Positions 12,141-24,289 of a stretch of 64,000 nucleotides of DNA are shown here, in pieces. The stretch's first letter is position 1, and the number at the start of each line of letters is the position of its first letter. Both the position numbers and the translations under genes were made by a program. Origin of the DNA: Nemophila menziesii (lineage: Eukaryota; Streptophyta; Magnoliopsida; Boraginales; Hydrophyllaceae); NCBI GenBank assembly GCA_029959085.1, contig JARWIR010000035.1:5686501-5750500 (forward strand), written 5' to 3'. A model generated the notes under the pieces. The model had not been told where the DNA came from, searched no databases, and worked only from the letters and a program-made list of their open reading frames with translations.

Positions 12141-12850
12141 CCTATTATTTATTTAATATTTAAAAAAAATATTGTATTAAAAATAAAATAATATATTTAA
12201 TAATAAGGATAGTATAGATATAAAAAATATAAAGAGGATGTTTTTTATAAATAATTATTTAATTAAGCATTTATCTCTAAATATAAAATTTAGAGACTTA
12301 ATTAAGAATATATTTATCTCTAATTACCCCTATTTATAATGTAATTAGCCACTATGTCATTTTCAGAACTTCCAACAATTTTATGAAAGGGAACGGACTA
12401 TTTCTCATGACAACGGCGTTGACAATTTCTTATAATTTATCTTTGAGAAACACAACAAAAGTAAAAACTTGAATGAAATTTAGTGGCTTAAAAAAATTAT
12501 TCTATTCCGCTCCACCACTACATCGACTGAGCATCTTCAATACTTCTCTCTTCCTTTCTACATTCAAGAATCTTTAGAGGCTCGATATGCTACCACTGAT
12601 GAATCTTTTATTTGTCTCATTTTCATCAACCTTAACCGTTTAAGAACAACATTTTTCATAGCATCTTTTGGTTGCAACCACATTATCGTTAGCGCCAGTT
12701 AAAACTACATACAATCAGTTTTGAGTATCATCAAGATTCAAGAACCATTCTTTTTGGTTTTTTCAGATTTATGTAGAAAGGAAAATAAAATAATTGATTC
12801 CGTAGAATTAGTATGCTTATTATGACTTTTAACAATTCAATAATACATTT

Positions 12851-12887
12851 GTCAAGCTTAACCCTTTGACTATTATATTTCGGTCAA
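12851..12887. promoter_or_regulatory. Cluster of W-box cores upstream of the receptor-kinase fragment
   Basis: TTGAC cores occur at 12866-12870 (plus) and as GTCAA at 12851-12855 and 12883-12887, within 40 bp and about 260-300 bp upstream of the ATG at 13149. WRKY factors bind TTGAC(C/T) and commonly regulate defence-type receptor kinases. The short core is frequent by chance, so this is suggestive only. Confidence 0.25.
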
Positions 12888-13148
12888 CCTTTTCACCTTT
12901 TGTACAATTAATGCAACGGCAAGTTGTCAAATTATATTAGTCCATTAATTAAATGAGAACTACCTTATTTATTACTCTTAGAAACTTGTTACTAATTTGA
13001 ATGATTGAGCTCATAGTTTTCCAAATATACCTTTTCGTCTTCTTCCAATAATTGTAGCTGACTTGAACTTACTTCTTTTTTCGAGTCAGGCTGTCCAGCT
13101 AATTATCGTTCGTTGAGCACTACATTCTGAACGAAGAATTTCGATTAA

Positions 13149-14108
13149 ATGAAGATATATTTTTGTCCAAGTATTTTTTTCGTTATTGCCGTAATTTTAT
13201 CTGGAATCGTAACATCCATGTCAACTGATACGTTGAAGTTATCTCAATCTATTACTTTCAATGAGACGTTAATCTCAGCACTAGGCAAATTCCAGCTTGG
13301 GTTCTTCAGTCCTTGCAATTCCAACAAATTTTACTTAGCCATCTGGTTCAATGTTCTTCCATTTCAAACTGTTTGGATCGCAAACAGAGATAATCCTCTT
13401 AACAATTCTTCTGGTGTTCTGAGAATTGGAAATGATGGCAATTTGATTCTTCTCGACAAAACAGACAGAGTCATCTGGTCTACGGGAATCCCGAATTCAA
13501 GAAATAGTACTGTTGCACACCTTTTGGAATTTGGAAATCTTGTACTTAGAGACAACACTGAAGAAGAAAATAACATTCTCTGGCAAAGCTTCGATCATCC
13601 TTCACATGTCGGAGTACCTGAGATGAAGATCGGATGGGACTTAAAAACTGGTCTAAATCGAAATCTTACTTCTTGGAAAAGCTCAGACGACCCTTCTCTA
13701 GGAGAATACACACATGGAATCGACACTCTAGGAGTACCACAGCTTATGATCTGGAGAGGTTCCACCAAAATTTTCAGAAGTGGACCATGGAATGGTGTTG
13801 ACTTTTCTTTAATGGATTATCAGCCTACTGAACGTTACTACACAACATTTATTATGAATTCAGATGACGTACACTATACGAGTCAATTACTAACAAATCG
13901 CTCTTTAATGATGGGCGAACTGACCTATTCTGGCGAGCTTCTACTCAAAATACACGACCATGGTATCAACGAGTGGCGTACATTGTTTGTGGTACCCTGG
14001 GATAATTTTGGACAATATGCTTTCTGTGGGCCTGATTATGTTTGGCTTATATGTATATCTTCCTATTTAAAACTATTCTCGCCAAACAATGTATATTTGA
14101 CAGTTTAA
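13149..14108 (+). pseudogene. Truncated G-type lectin S-receptor-like kinase (ectodomain only), copy A
   Basis: 319 codons. The start has a good signal peptide (residues 1-~24, hydrophobic FFVIAVILSGIV). A bulb-type lectin domain follows (~25-140) with FQLGFFSP at 48-55 and TVWIANRDNP at 74-83, then WQSFDHP (145-151). The S-locus-glycoprotein region carries GWDLKTGLNR (162-171), LTSWKSSDDP (173-182) and FRSGPWNG (209-216), and breaks soon after CGPD (293-296), where the family normally continues into a Cys-rich/PAN segment, a membrane helix and a kinase (usually about 750-850 aa). The last ~20 residues are unrelated. No kinase frame follows. It could still give a secreted S-locus-glycoprotein-like product if transcribed. 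Residue 138 is Glu here and Lys in copy B. Confidence 0.85.
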
Positions 14109-15275
14109 TCCAAGTCTTCAGATGTTAGAAACACCTGGACTCCCACCAAGGTCATTAATAGATGAACGCTTATAGAGAGGTTTGTGATACATCTTCCAAA
14201 TTTTAGACTAGGAACTTGTAGCAATTTTTTGGAGCATGTTCCTTACCAATGTGATAAGGGAGGATACAAACTTGAAGTTCAGTACTTTTTGTTCCATGAT
14301 AGTGAAACAATGTATGGAACGCAATGCAATCCGGAATTTACAAAAGTCTAGGTATCAAGTAGTTTAATAGTGTAGAATTTGAATGTAGTAGGTAGGCTAT
14401 CACCGAGATTTGTTGATTATTATATGTGATATCTACTCGCCAATTGTCATGGATAAACTAATTAATTAGTAGTAGATAGGATCATTGTATTACATAATTG
14501 TTCAAATTTATAGAGATTCTTAACTCATTTTTTTGTAAGAATTGTATTTTAATTTAATATAAATGAATATTTTGTTTATTTTTTTTAAAAAAAATCCTTT
14601 ATTTATTCAGACGTTGTTTCATAGTGTCATGAGGAGGGGTGGGGGCAGTGATAAACACGATCCCCCTCGTAGATCCCATATTCCAGTGATTGGTTGCGAT
14701 GCCTCATGTATATTAAATATAAATTTTGTTATAGCAGTGTATATGCTTAAAATAACTTTATTTTAATACATGCAAATCTAGGAGAAAGCTGAGGGTGCTA
14801 CCCTCTAATCGCCACAATAGGCCAAGGAGAAATACAGGGTGACTCATAACAATTAAGTTTTGCATCCTAGACATGACATGGAATCCCATCACAAAGATGT
14901 GAAAGTATGTTAGCAAGGTGATTGGCTTATCGATAGGAGAGTGTATGCCTTCATATTACAAGTCGTGGATAAAAGTTCCTGACCACTTTGTGATACGGGT
15001 TTAGAATCAGTTACGTGTAATTATCCATTTGCATAAGATTTGTAATTATTCTACATTATCGTATATAGTTCTAAAAAATACAATCGGTGTAATATGGATG
15101 CACGATTACTATAATTTAAATGCATAGAAATGTAGTATTGATTTGTCTGATATATTACACCGCTTGTCAGGGATTTCGCTACTTGTTATAGGGACTACAA
15201 ACACGATATAAAAAAGAACTATTACCTCCACAACATTAAACCAAATGATATGACCGACGCGGATTGGGCCAAATC
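14109..15275. other. 3' flank of the receptor-kinase fragment, no assignable gene
   Basis: No PAN, transmembrane or kinase motif is found. A 61-codon open frame at 14166-14351 (plus) contains GTCSNFLEHVPYQCDKGGYK and could be a scrambled remnant of the lost cysteine-rich region, but I cannot align it. The remaining open frames are short and low in complexity. Confidence 0.5.
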
Positions 15276-15924
15276 TTTCAATTTTTGGTACTATAAGGAT
15301 GTCCATGTATGTGTTGTTTTTGTATTTACAAATTTAGTTTGTGTAAAGATGTAACTACAATGTAAAATATACATAGCCAAGATGAGGAAAACAAGATAAA
15401 TAGGGTGATGTAAGGTCCCCTAGTGGACACTTTTTGTCATTTACACTCATAGGTAGGAAGCGCTACTTGAGCTATAGGTTTATTTTTTATCGTTTTTAAT
15501 CCTACGGAGTTATGTAATTATCAGTTGCATGGAACATGAGGGAGGTTAAGAACATGAGGCTATAAAAGAATTCGTTGGGAAGCCTACATTTCCTCCTATA
15601 TCTCGTTTCTTTTTTAGGATGTAGGATATGATATTTTGTCTAACTGGTGGAGGGTTTGATGTATTTTGTGAATATGATGTATGTTTATAATAAACTATTT
15701 AAATTTGTGATGATAATATTAAACTTGATCAATGAATATGTGTTTATCTCGTGTAACAAGTTGAAATGACACTTACATACGATCTCGACCCACGCATGTT
15801 GGGTCATCTGGATCTTCATCTTCCAACTCTGCATCTACCTGATTTTCACGGTAGGATCACATTGAATCCGTGATCAATGTGGTTGAAAAAGTGATGTGCA
15901 AGGGATCCTAGAGTTGGGTTGTGA

Positions 15925-16345
15925 AACCCCGTAAAACATTAATCTATTTTTTCTTCATAGAATATTTTTGTTAATAAAAATAATATTCAAAGAATAGAAT
16001 TCGAAACATAAGTAAAATAATTAGATATAATTATATACGTATTAAAATAAAAATATATCAAAATAATCGAATGTAGATAAATAAGTTAATATCTAAAAGA
16101 CTAATATCTTAGTGGGACCAACTTAAACAATTTGTTACATTATAAACCAATGCCTAAGTATTATGCATAGCTAATATACAAGTTTGTTCTAAAATCTAAA
16201 GGATAAATAATATTTTATATTAATATAATTCAAACAACACATTTTCTTATAGACTCAAGTAACCTTTTTAAATACCGTCCTCTTTAACTTTCTCTCTTGA
16301 AATGATCAGATCATTATTTTTTTCTAAAAATGGCACGATTCCACC
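15925..16345. repeat. Dispersed repeat, copy 1 (uninterrupted)
   Basis: From 'ccccgtaaaacattaat' to 'aatgatcagatcattattt' this matches 17410-17633 plus 18028-18205 with moderate divergence. Shared phrases include 'agaatatttttgttaataaa', 'cttagtgggacc', 'caagtttgttctaaaatc' and 'cttgaaatgatc'. It is non-coding and its family is unknown. It supplies the pre-insertion sequence for the element at 17635. Confidence 0.75.
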
Positions 16346-17409
16346 TTAATAATTCATTACCACTTATATTTAGCGTATATTGTCTTTACCTCTATCTTCT
16401 CTATGTGATGATCTTAAACAATCTTCAATGTGAAACCTAGCAATTAAAACACGTAAACCTTACATTTACAAAGCAATTTTAATAACTAATATATATACAT
16501 CATGCAAGAATTATAAAAACATATGTATCAACCCATCGCCTTTATAAAAACTATTCAATTTCCCAAGTTAATCATTTTTCAATCAAAAGTTATTCAAATA
16601 TTTTTACGTATATTTGTTATAATAAAGCCAACCACTACCAAGTAAAGCCTTATTTCAACAATTAGCGGATCACAACTAAATAAAAGAAATTATAGATATC
16701 CCGGTAAGTAAGGTGATCTCTTCCTAAAATATGCGCAAAAAATTTCTTATTCAGGTTAAAGATTTAAATAACGTCTAAAATGGAGATTATTAACCATATT
16801 TTCAATTATATAATAATGTATTTAATTTGTTATTTTTTTACCTTTTGTCATATTAATGATTTGAATTATATTATCTCGTTATTATTAGATTTATTGTTTA
16901 TCTGGGATATCACGACCTACTTCGTCAAAGCGTAAGCATGGATAGGATTATCAGATTGTGGAAAATGGGTAGATATCATTGAAAAATAAAAAAAGATTAA
17001 TTTAATGATTTAGTTAATGGTTGTTATTGAACCAACCCCAAAATAAATCTCGAGGTTGATCCCTTATTATTACTAAGCACGATGGTATGTTCTTAAGTAT
17101 AGCTAGCTCGAGAAAGTACTATGTGGTTTTGTTACTAAATTGGGTTAAATTTAGACAGGTCTTAATAGAAATTTAACCAATGAATAATTGTGTAATGTGA
17201 TTAAGTGTTTTAACTTTTGTTATCTATACATTATAACTTGTTATAATTTGACAGATTTTGTATTTGACAGTTCTCGATTTTAGGCATTTAATCTCTGAAT
17301 TGGTGTTTATTCAAAACTATTAAATAAATAAATTAATCAGTTAGTTGAATTATGAGTTTGAAGAAATAAATTTGGAGGACAAAATTAATTTAAGGTGCAA
17401 AGAGTGTGA

Positions 17410-18205
17410 ACTTCCGTAAAACATTATTTTTTATTTTTTTCTCGATAGAATATTTTTGTTAATAAAATATTATAATAAATAATAAAATATAAAATATAAG
17501 TAAAATAATTAATAAAAAATATATACATTAAACTAAAAATATATCAAAATAACTGAGTCTTAATAAATTTTTAATATCTAAAAGAATAAATACCTTAGTG
17601 GGACCTATTTAAACTATTTGTTACATTACAAAAAGAGTAAATTTTATTTTTAGGCCATTAGCTATGGAATAAAAATATTTTTAGACCAAATGTTATATAA
17701 GGCCCATTTTTAGGCCAAATGTATCAAAAATGCTAATTTTTAGGCAATTTAACTAAATTCTTGAGATATTTCAGAATTTTTAACTGCAATTTGGACATTT
17801 CAAATATAATTCCTAGTTTGTGATGTGCTCAAATAAAGATAAATTTCGACTGAAATGTCCAAATTACTTTTCATATTCATGAAATATCTCACGGAATTAG
17901 TGAAATGACCTACAAATGGAAATGTTTTATACCTTTGGTATAAAAATGAGTATTGTGAAATGTTTTGTGTAAAAATATTTTTAGGTTATAGGTAATGGCC
18001 TATAAATAGAATTAGCTCTTATAAAAAGCAATTCCTATGCATTATGCATAACAAACATACAAGTTTGTTCTAAAATCCAAAGGATCAATGATATATTATA
18101 TTAATAGAATTCAAATAACATATTTTCTTATACACTTAAGTAACTCCTCTAAATACCGACCCCTTTAATTTCCGTTCTTGAAATGATCGAATCATTATTT
18201 TGGTC
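17410..18205. repeat. Dispersed repeat, copy 2 (split by an insertion)
   Basis: Homologous to 15925-16345 on both sides of a 384-bp insertion. The left part ends at 'gttacattac' and the right part resumes at 'gcaattcctatgcattatg', matching 'gttacattataaaccaatgc...ttatgcatag' in copy 1. Confidence 0.75.
17635..18018. mobile_element. Mutator-type MITE, 384 bp, 9-bp target duplication
   Basis: The left end gagtaaattttatttttagg and the right-end complement gagctaattctatttatagg form an inverted repeat that extends, with mismatches, to about 50 bp ('ggccatta.ctat', 'aaaatattttta'). Flanks are ttacaaaaa (17626-17634) and ttataaaaa (18019-18027), a 9-bp duplication with one change. Copy 1 of the host repeat at 15925-16345 lacks the insertion. 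A 9-bp duplication indicates a Mutator-like transposase. No coding frame. Confidence 0.8.
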
Positions 18206-18479
18206 TAAAAAGGGTATGTTTCCAGCTCTATTGATGTTTTAAGCAAAGGAATATCTATATAATTATTGTCATGCAGTTTCAAACTCAAGTCAAGAGTTGT
18301 ATAGGTAGGCCTGGTTTGTATTTTGAAATGGAAAAACAGTGTTACCAAAGACCAAATGATCAGTAATAAGTACATCATTTTAATTTAAAATCAAAATCGT
18401 ATAATATTTAACATTCAAGTGGCGCATGGACAAACAAGTATTGAGATGCAATTTCTCCAAAAATTCACCTTAAAGTTCA

Positions 18480-21400
18480 TAGATTTACATTAATTTAGTG
18501 AAGAGGTTTGAAATTTTTAACATAAAGAACCCTGATCAACTAAGGAAAATAATAAACATGTGATCAACTAAGGAAAATAATAAACATAACAAAATAGAGA
18601 ATATGCACATTTTAAGTTACAAGATTTTAAATTAATAAAGAATAGAATTAGAAATTTTGGGGTTCTTTTGTTATTTTTGGACAACTTAACCAAAGAATAA
18701 AGATCGTTACTTCTAGCAAGTCCCCAAACAAGAAGAATATGCCTATGTTATATAAAATACTACTATGTTTTGAAAAAAGGAATTGTATTGTAAATCAGGT
18801 AACCAATCTTAGCTATTCGACATTCGTTAGTTAATTTAAATGGTGTACTTAATTTAAAAAATGTAATGGAGTTCATTTAAAAACGTTAGTTTAACTTGGA
18901 CACATGATAGATATTTCACTATTTCTATAGAACAAATTCAAAGTTCAACATATATATTAGCTTTAACGTAACAAAAAAATATTTTTAAAAAAAAAGACTA
19001 AGCTAAACATATCTTATATGTAATAAAAAAATTATCAATTTAGTTTTCGCCAAACCATCACAAGGAACCTTAAAAATGAAAGATACAGGATTATGAAAGT
19101 ATTTTGTTTTTAATTCTGAGTCCGAATGCCTCAAGAGGAATTATATGCATGCATAGTCATTTTTCTATTGCAATTTCGATGTTGCTCTTGGGAATTCTTG
19201 CGACACTGCTTGCTTAATCAGGTTTATTACTTTCTCGATTCTTTTATCATCAAATTTAGTAATTTTTTATATTAACTTGTCAGATATTAAACATATTATA
19301 TAGAAAATCCTGTTCAAAGCATGTGGTGAATCTCTAGAAGCTCATAATTTCTACTATCCTCATGAGTATAACACTAGCAATTAGTCATAAATATTCAAAT
19401 ATGCATTGACCCTATATAATAATAACGTTATTTTATATATGTAGAACAAATAGTTAATAATCAATCTCCAATTCTTTTTTATTTTCTTTAGCCGAAAATT
19501 ATCGTTGACCAATGAACCACGCTATTTCTTGATTGTTGTTTCCATGAAAAGCTTGTTCTAGTAGTATACTGGCAGCTAAGACTAGGGTAAACTGAGTCAA
19601 TAACTTGAGTCTTACCCTTGTCTTCTCTAGTAATTAAACCTTGTAGCCCCACTATTAACTATACGAACTTTTTCATCATAAGAATCGACTTCATCGTCTT
19701 CCTTATGCTTTCAATTTAAAAATAAATATCAATATCTGCCACCTCATCAATACTATTATTAGATGATACACTGATAACTTCTACTCACTGATACACACGC
19801 ACCTTGCAGTAGATCCTAAATTTCCACATTTAAAACAAATCCAAATCCAAAAAATATTTACATCTGGATCTTCCTTCACTCCAACAACAATCCAAGATGC
19901 AAAGTATAGTATGAATATAAATAGATGTTTTGAAAAAAATTCAACAAAAGAAAATAAACAAGAGATGCAAACAAAAAGATAGGAGTGGAAGAGAGGAGAG
20001 ACAGATTCACAAAGATGGAGACAAAGATTGCATGGTAATATAGCCTATGAAGAATATCCAGGGTTTCAAAAAAATTAAGGTAAAAAGAAAAAGGATGATC
20101 AATCGTGAATTTAGTAAGTAAATTGGAGGTGATATTTAAGTTTTAGGGTTTTAAATGGATTTTTAAGAAACATAACCCAACAAACTTTCTTCATATTCAG
20201 GCCCATAATACCCTTGCAACACACCTCATTGGACCTACAACACAGAAGCCCAGACAACCAAACATATTATTGTTTATTGCAAAACAATTCAAATATTGCA
20301 AGTGTAAGACCAAATTGATCAACAACTCACACGTCATCCTCTCTCATTAACACATCACTTCTCATACGATAAAAAGCTTCCAACGGTCATCAAATGACCA
20401 TTGTAGGATTTGTATAAAAAGATAATAAACAATACGATAGTTCTAAAAAATTATAAAAATAATGAGATTAGGTAAATAATTAAATGAACTTTTTTTAGTT
20501 TAATGATAAAAATTAATTTTTTTACCTTAATTTGAGTTCTCCGCCAAACCGAGTTGATGATGGTGGAGAATGGTCCCTGAGTGGCTGACGATTTTCTTGT
20601 TTAAGAGAGCGACTTGGTTGGAAGATGAGTGTGAAGAATTTTTTTCTTTGAACGAGAGTGTGAAGAGATGAGTTTTAGGTTTTATGTTTCATTGTTTTTC
20701 AACATATGTTTTTTCTTTCATTTTTTATTCTAAATTTTTTCAGTGTTTTTGGTTGTATGCTTTTTTTTATCTTAAACTTTTTTATTTTATTTTTTTCCGG
20801 TTGTATATTATTTTTATCTTAAACTTTGTTATATTATTTTGTAAGATTATATTGAGAATATGATTCGTTAGGGGGTATGGACCTAAGCAATTTCTTTTGT
20901 AATATATAAAGCATATTATAAAAATAAAAGCGACATTTGGATTACAAAGAGATTAGCAGAACGAATTTTAATGTGATTTATTTTAATTATTAAAAATCCA
21001 ACACATTTTTCCTTAAAATAAATATTCGTTATATTAAATAATTACAAGGAAAAAATTAAAATTATTATTATATTTGATTTGAGTAGATTATTATATGTAA
21101 TTCCGTTTACTAACTTGTCTATGCTATCTTTTATTTCATTCTATAAGATTACTTTTTCGTATAATAACTAATGAATGTTAGATAAAAAAATTTACTCATC
21201 GACCAAGTGCAAGGTCAAAAACAATTTGGAAAATGGATGTCGAGAAGAATTTTTTTATTGGGTAATAAATTCATTTTTCAACTCTGTATATAATTTCGAA
21301 GATTTTTTTTAAATAATGATTTCTTAAAATTTTATATACAAGCATAACTTCTTGATGTCCAAATTTGTTTTTATAGAGATCTCAACTCTTCTTTCATTTT

Positions 21401-22225
21401 TTATTACCTAGGTAGCTAAGAGCATACATGTTTTTCAAACAATTACATGGTCAGAGAAAATAATAGATTGGTGATAGAGTGTAGAACAACCGACTAATAG
21501 AAATACACAAAAAAATGAAACTTCGATGCTTCTTGTGAATGATGCTCGAACTAGATCTAACTTCTTCCAAACCTAGCAACCTGAAATCAAATTAAGGTTA
21601 GGAAAACAAGGAGTTGGGACGGAGAAGAATATATATGGACTGGGTCTAATTGAAATTTGAACAATGTAAGAATATAAGTGATGCACAACATTAAGTGACT
21701 GTCATCGGTATTTATTGATAAGAAAAGATAATATACCTGGCTAGGCTTTTATCGTATCCCTAAAAGTGATGTTCAGGAGACTGGTTCCTTGAGTGTACTA
21801 AAATATACGTGAAAATCACCGCGATATGTTTAAAGACTCCTCTAGACTCGACAATTAAGGAAAATGTGGATTTTGTGTCCCCTCGGTCAGGAGGTAATTT
21901 ACGCACCCTAGAGAGTATCTCCGAGAAGTCTATGAGGCTCTCTGAGTAATAAAGAGTAAGTTTATCGTTCTTAACAAGGAATGTATAGCCAATGGCTTGA
22001 TTTAAGCTTATAGTTTAGATGTTCATTGAGCTATAAAATAATTAAATTATATAATTTTCTTGTCAAAGCTTAGAAATATGTGTTTAACAATTATCAATTT
22101 ATCGTTTTAACACAATCATGAATAAAGATATAATAACGAAGAGAAGTTAGCCTTAGAAACTTGCAATATCGACTAGATAATACATATGAATTTTATAAAC
22201 GTTCCATCTAAGTTTGTCCCCGTGT
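18480..22225. repeat. Array unit 1 (separated, most rearranged)
   Basis: Shares with units 2-5 the ordered landmarks 'gatcaactaaggaaaataat' (18535), the coding relic (19490-19880), 'ccaagatgcaaagta' (19892), 'gggcctacaacac' like (20223), 'cacgtcatcctctctcat' (20330), 'ttgatgatggtggagaatgg' (20550), 'cgatgcttcttgtgaatgat' (21523) and 'tgataagaaaagataatata' (21716). It ends with 'actagataatacatatgaat' (22172). It lacks the Pack-MULE, and the site where units 2, 3 and 5 carry a MITE is empty (about 18815-18830). The relic sits in a different order relative to neighbouring landmarks than in units 2-5, so it has been rearranged. Confidence 0.8.
19490..19880 (-). pseudogene. Unit coding relic, copy 1
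   Basis: The same minus-strand segment as in units 2-5 (described under 36825-37215), here the most decayed: the 5' part encoding the acidic EEGFEPGK motif is missing or unrecognisable, while the part around 'cttgttctagtagtatactg' and 'accttgtagccccactatta' is preserved. Product unknown. Confidence 0.5.
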
Positions 22226-24240
22226 AATTAGGGACTATTATCTAACTCTAGGAACCCATTTTGAATGATCCTACAAATTTTTTGATGATTAATATTATAT
22301 GGTAAGTGATTATCCGAATAACTACGATCTCCCGATTTTAAGTTAAGTCAAACATTCATATACTAAATATACTATTCAAACCCCTATCAGGCGTAGTTCA
22401 AAATCTATATCAACATAAATACTTGGCCAAAGTAATAAATTCAGAAATTTAAACAAGATATATGAACACCATATTTTCCTCAATTCATTTAGATATAAAA
22501 TATCCCAAATTCACATGATAATGCCAAGATCATAAACTAGGGTTCTTACACAAGTATATCAAACTAAATGTAGCTTAGTTCATACTAATGTTAATATACA
22601 CTGTAACAAAAGTTAATGATGAAAGGAATAATTAAGGAAATGGAATATTACTATGATAGAATATGGTATGAACTGAATGGTTGTCTTGTTCTTTCTTGCT
22701 CCTTTTCTCTCCGAAATTGTTTGTAATGTGAAATGTTATGAACTCAAGTATGAAATTTAACTTACAAAAACGTTAATCTCTTATGGGCCCACTACAGTGG
22801 GTCAAATGATGCAAGTGTGATCTTACTAGACAAATCATACTGTCCTAACAAAATGCACGTAAACTCTTCAACTCACAATCGCACAACGTTTCATCTCGTG
22901 CAAACTAAACACCGAGTGATACCTTGTCGTCAAAGGCATGCTCAAATTAATTTTCATTTAAATGTCATGATTTTTCTAAGTTGATGATGATGTTTTACCG
23001 GTACTTGTTTTGAACTTCTATTGAATCTTTTTGATCCATAGCTCTTTTCGGTTTCCTTATGACTAAATTGGGGTTTTCATTATCCCCTTGATTTTTTAGT
23101 TTCACATATGGTTCTTGGATTCTCCGTGTTCCCATGAACATCAAAATTAACACATAAAAATACATAAATTTTCTCCGTAAACATGTATATTGCAAATGTT
23201 AGCTAAGAACTCAAAGTATGCCAGATAAATGGATAAATCCAAACTTTCTATTTCAGATTCCTCTGTAATAATGCGTCATGTGTTGCAAAATGTATCAAAA
23301 AAACAAGACATCAAGGCTAGTGATACATATGTGTCCTAGCCTATCATTACCCCTTGAACTAATATGGGCGGTCCTAATGGCTCTCTAGAAGCCCAACCAA
23401 AGAGTTCATATATTTAAAATTATGATGTTGAATGTGGAATATGTAACATGGTTGTTTGTTTTTGCGAGACATGCGATAACTTGGAATTGGTGAGTGGGTC
23501 ATAGTTGATACAATCCTTTCTAAAAGACACGTGTGCTGTCACATGAGATTTGTGGCATTCAAAAATTACTTTTGTTAATTTGTATATATGTAAAAGGTTC
23601 CTTTATCACTGAACGTCGCTGGTGCATATCTCTTTCCTTCAGAGCCTTTCGTTTTTACCATCTTTTTTACCCTTTTTATTAGAAGATGACAACATCACCT
23701 GTCATAAAGCGGCATCTCGATGTAGGATCATTAGAAGGCTGATCCTCCTTCACCGCCTTCTTGGCCTTGCTCGTTCATCTAACTCTATGCCGACTAGTCA
23801 AAGTGAACCATGTCTTGAAGAGAAGAATACTAGTGTCGATGCTGATTAGAGGGAAAAGAGGAGGAGACACTATCAATATGTTCCTTCTTGTTCAAGGACC
23901 TTAATTCTCACCGAGGACCCCTTACCCTCTGCAAGTATTATTTCCTTGGGTCCCTACTAAGTCAAGGAGCATCTTGTTCTTCGTGGTCATTTCATCATTA
24001 GTATCAGCACCATGCAACTTCTTGACATTAAAATAACATGTACTTAATCAAGATATTTCATCGAATCGTTAAATTTTTTCCACATGTATTTATTTAAATA
24101 TTTAGTCTCCCTATTTTAGTAACTTCCCTTCCTTATAGAGGGAGGTACACATTCAGGGATTACTTGTGGAATTAAATATAATCATACCGAGGTTAGCCTT
24201 ATTCAAAAGAAGAGGAGTGAAGCTTGATAATAATTTTACA
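22226..24240. other. Spacer between array units 1 and 2, no gene seen
   Basis: AT-rich DNA with short open frames only. 23600-23960 is more pyrimidine/GC-rich and may be part of the neighbouring retrotransposon relic, but I could not identify a domain in it. Confidence 0.4.
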
Positions 24241-24289
24241 ATTTAAGTATGAATGTCTTAGAGTTGAATGACAAGGTGGATCACGTGTC

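Larger units (their letters stand above)
1..15275. repeat. Copy A of a 15.27-kb near-identical direct repeat (part of a ~48.7-kb period)
   Basis: Base 1 matches 48732 and base 15275 matches 64000, in the same orientation. The offset is 48731 at the left, 48727 after the G-run (14 G at 507-520 versus 10 G at 49238-49247), and 48725 after the AT-run near 3395-3417 (2 bp shorter in copy B). Substitutions I found, A versus B: 1652 A/C, 4341 A/T, 8305 T/C, 10141 G/A, 13560 G/A. Others may exist. The copy is cut by the window start, so its true left edge is unknown. The repeat continues past 64000 as far as can be judged, so this is the overlap of two ~48.7-kb units rather than a defined 15-kb repeat. 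Confidence 0.97.

Noticed and set aside
13364..13576. 70-codon minus frame opposite the receptor-kinase fragment
   Set aside because: Antisense shadow; its single residue difference between copies is the same base change as Glu138Lys.
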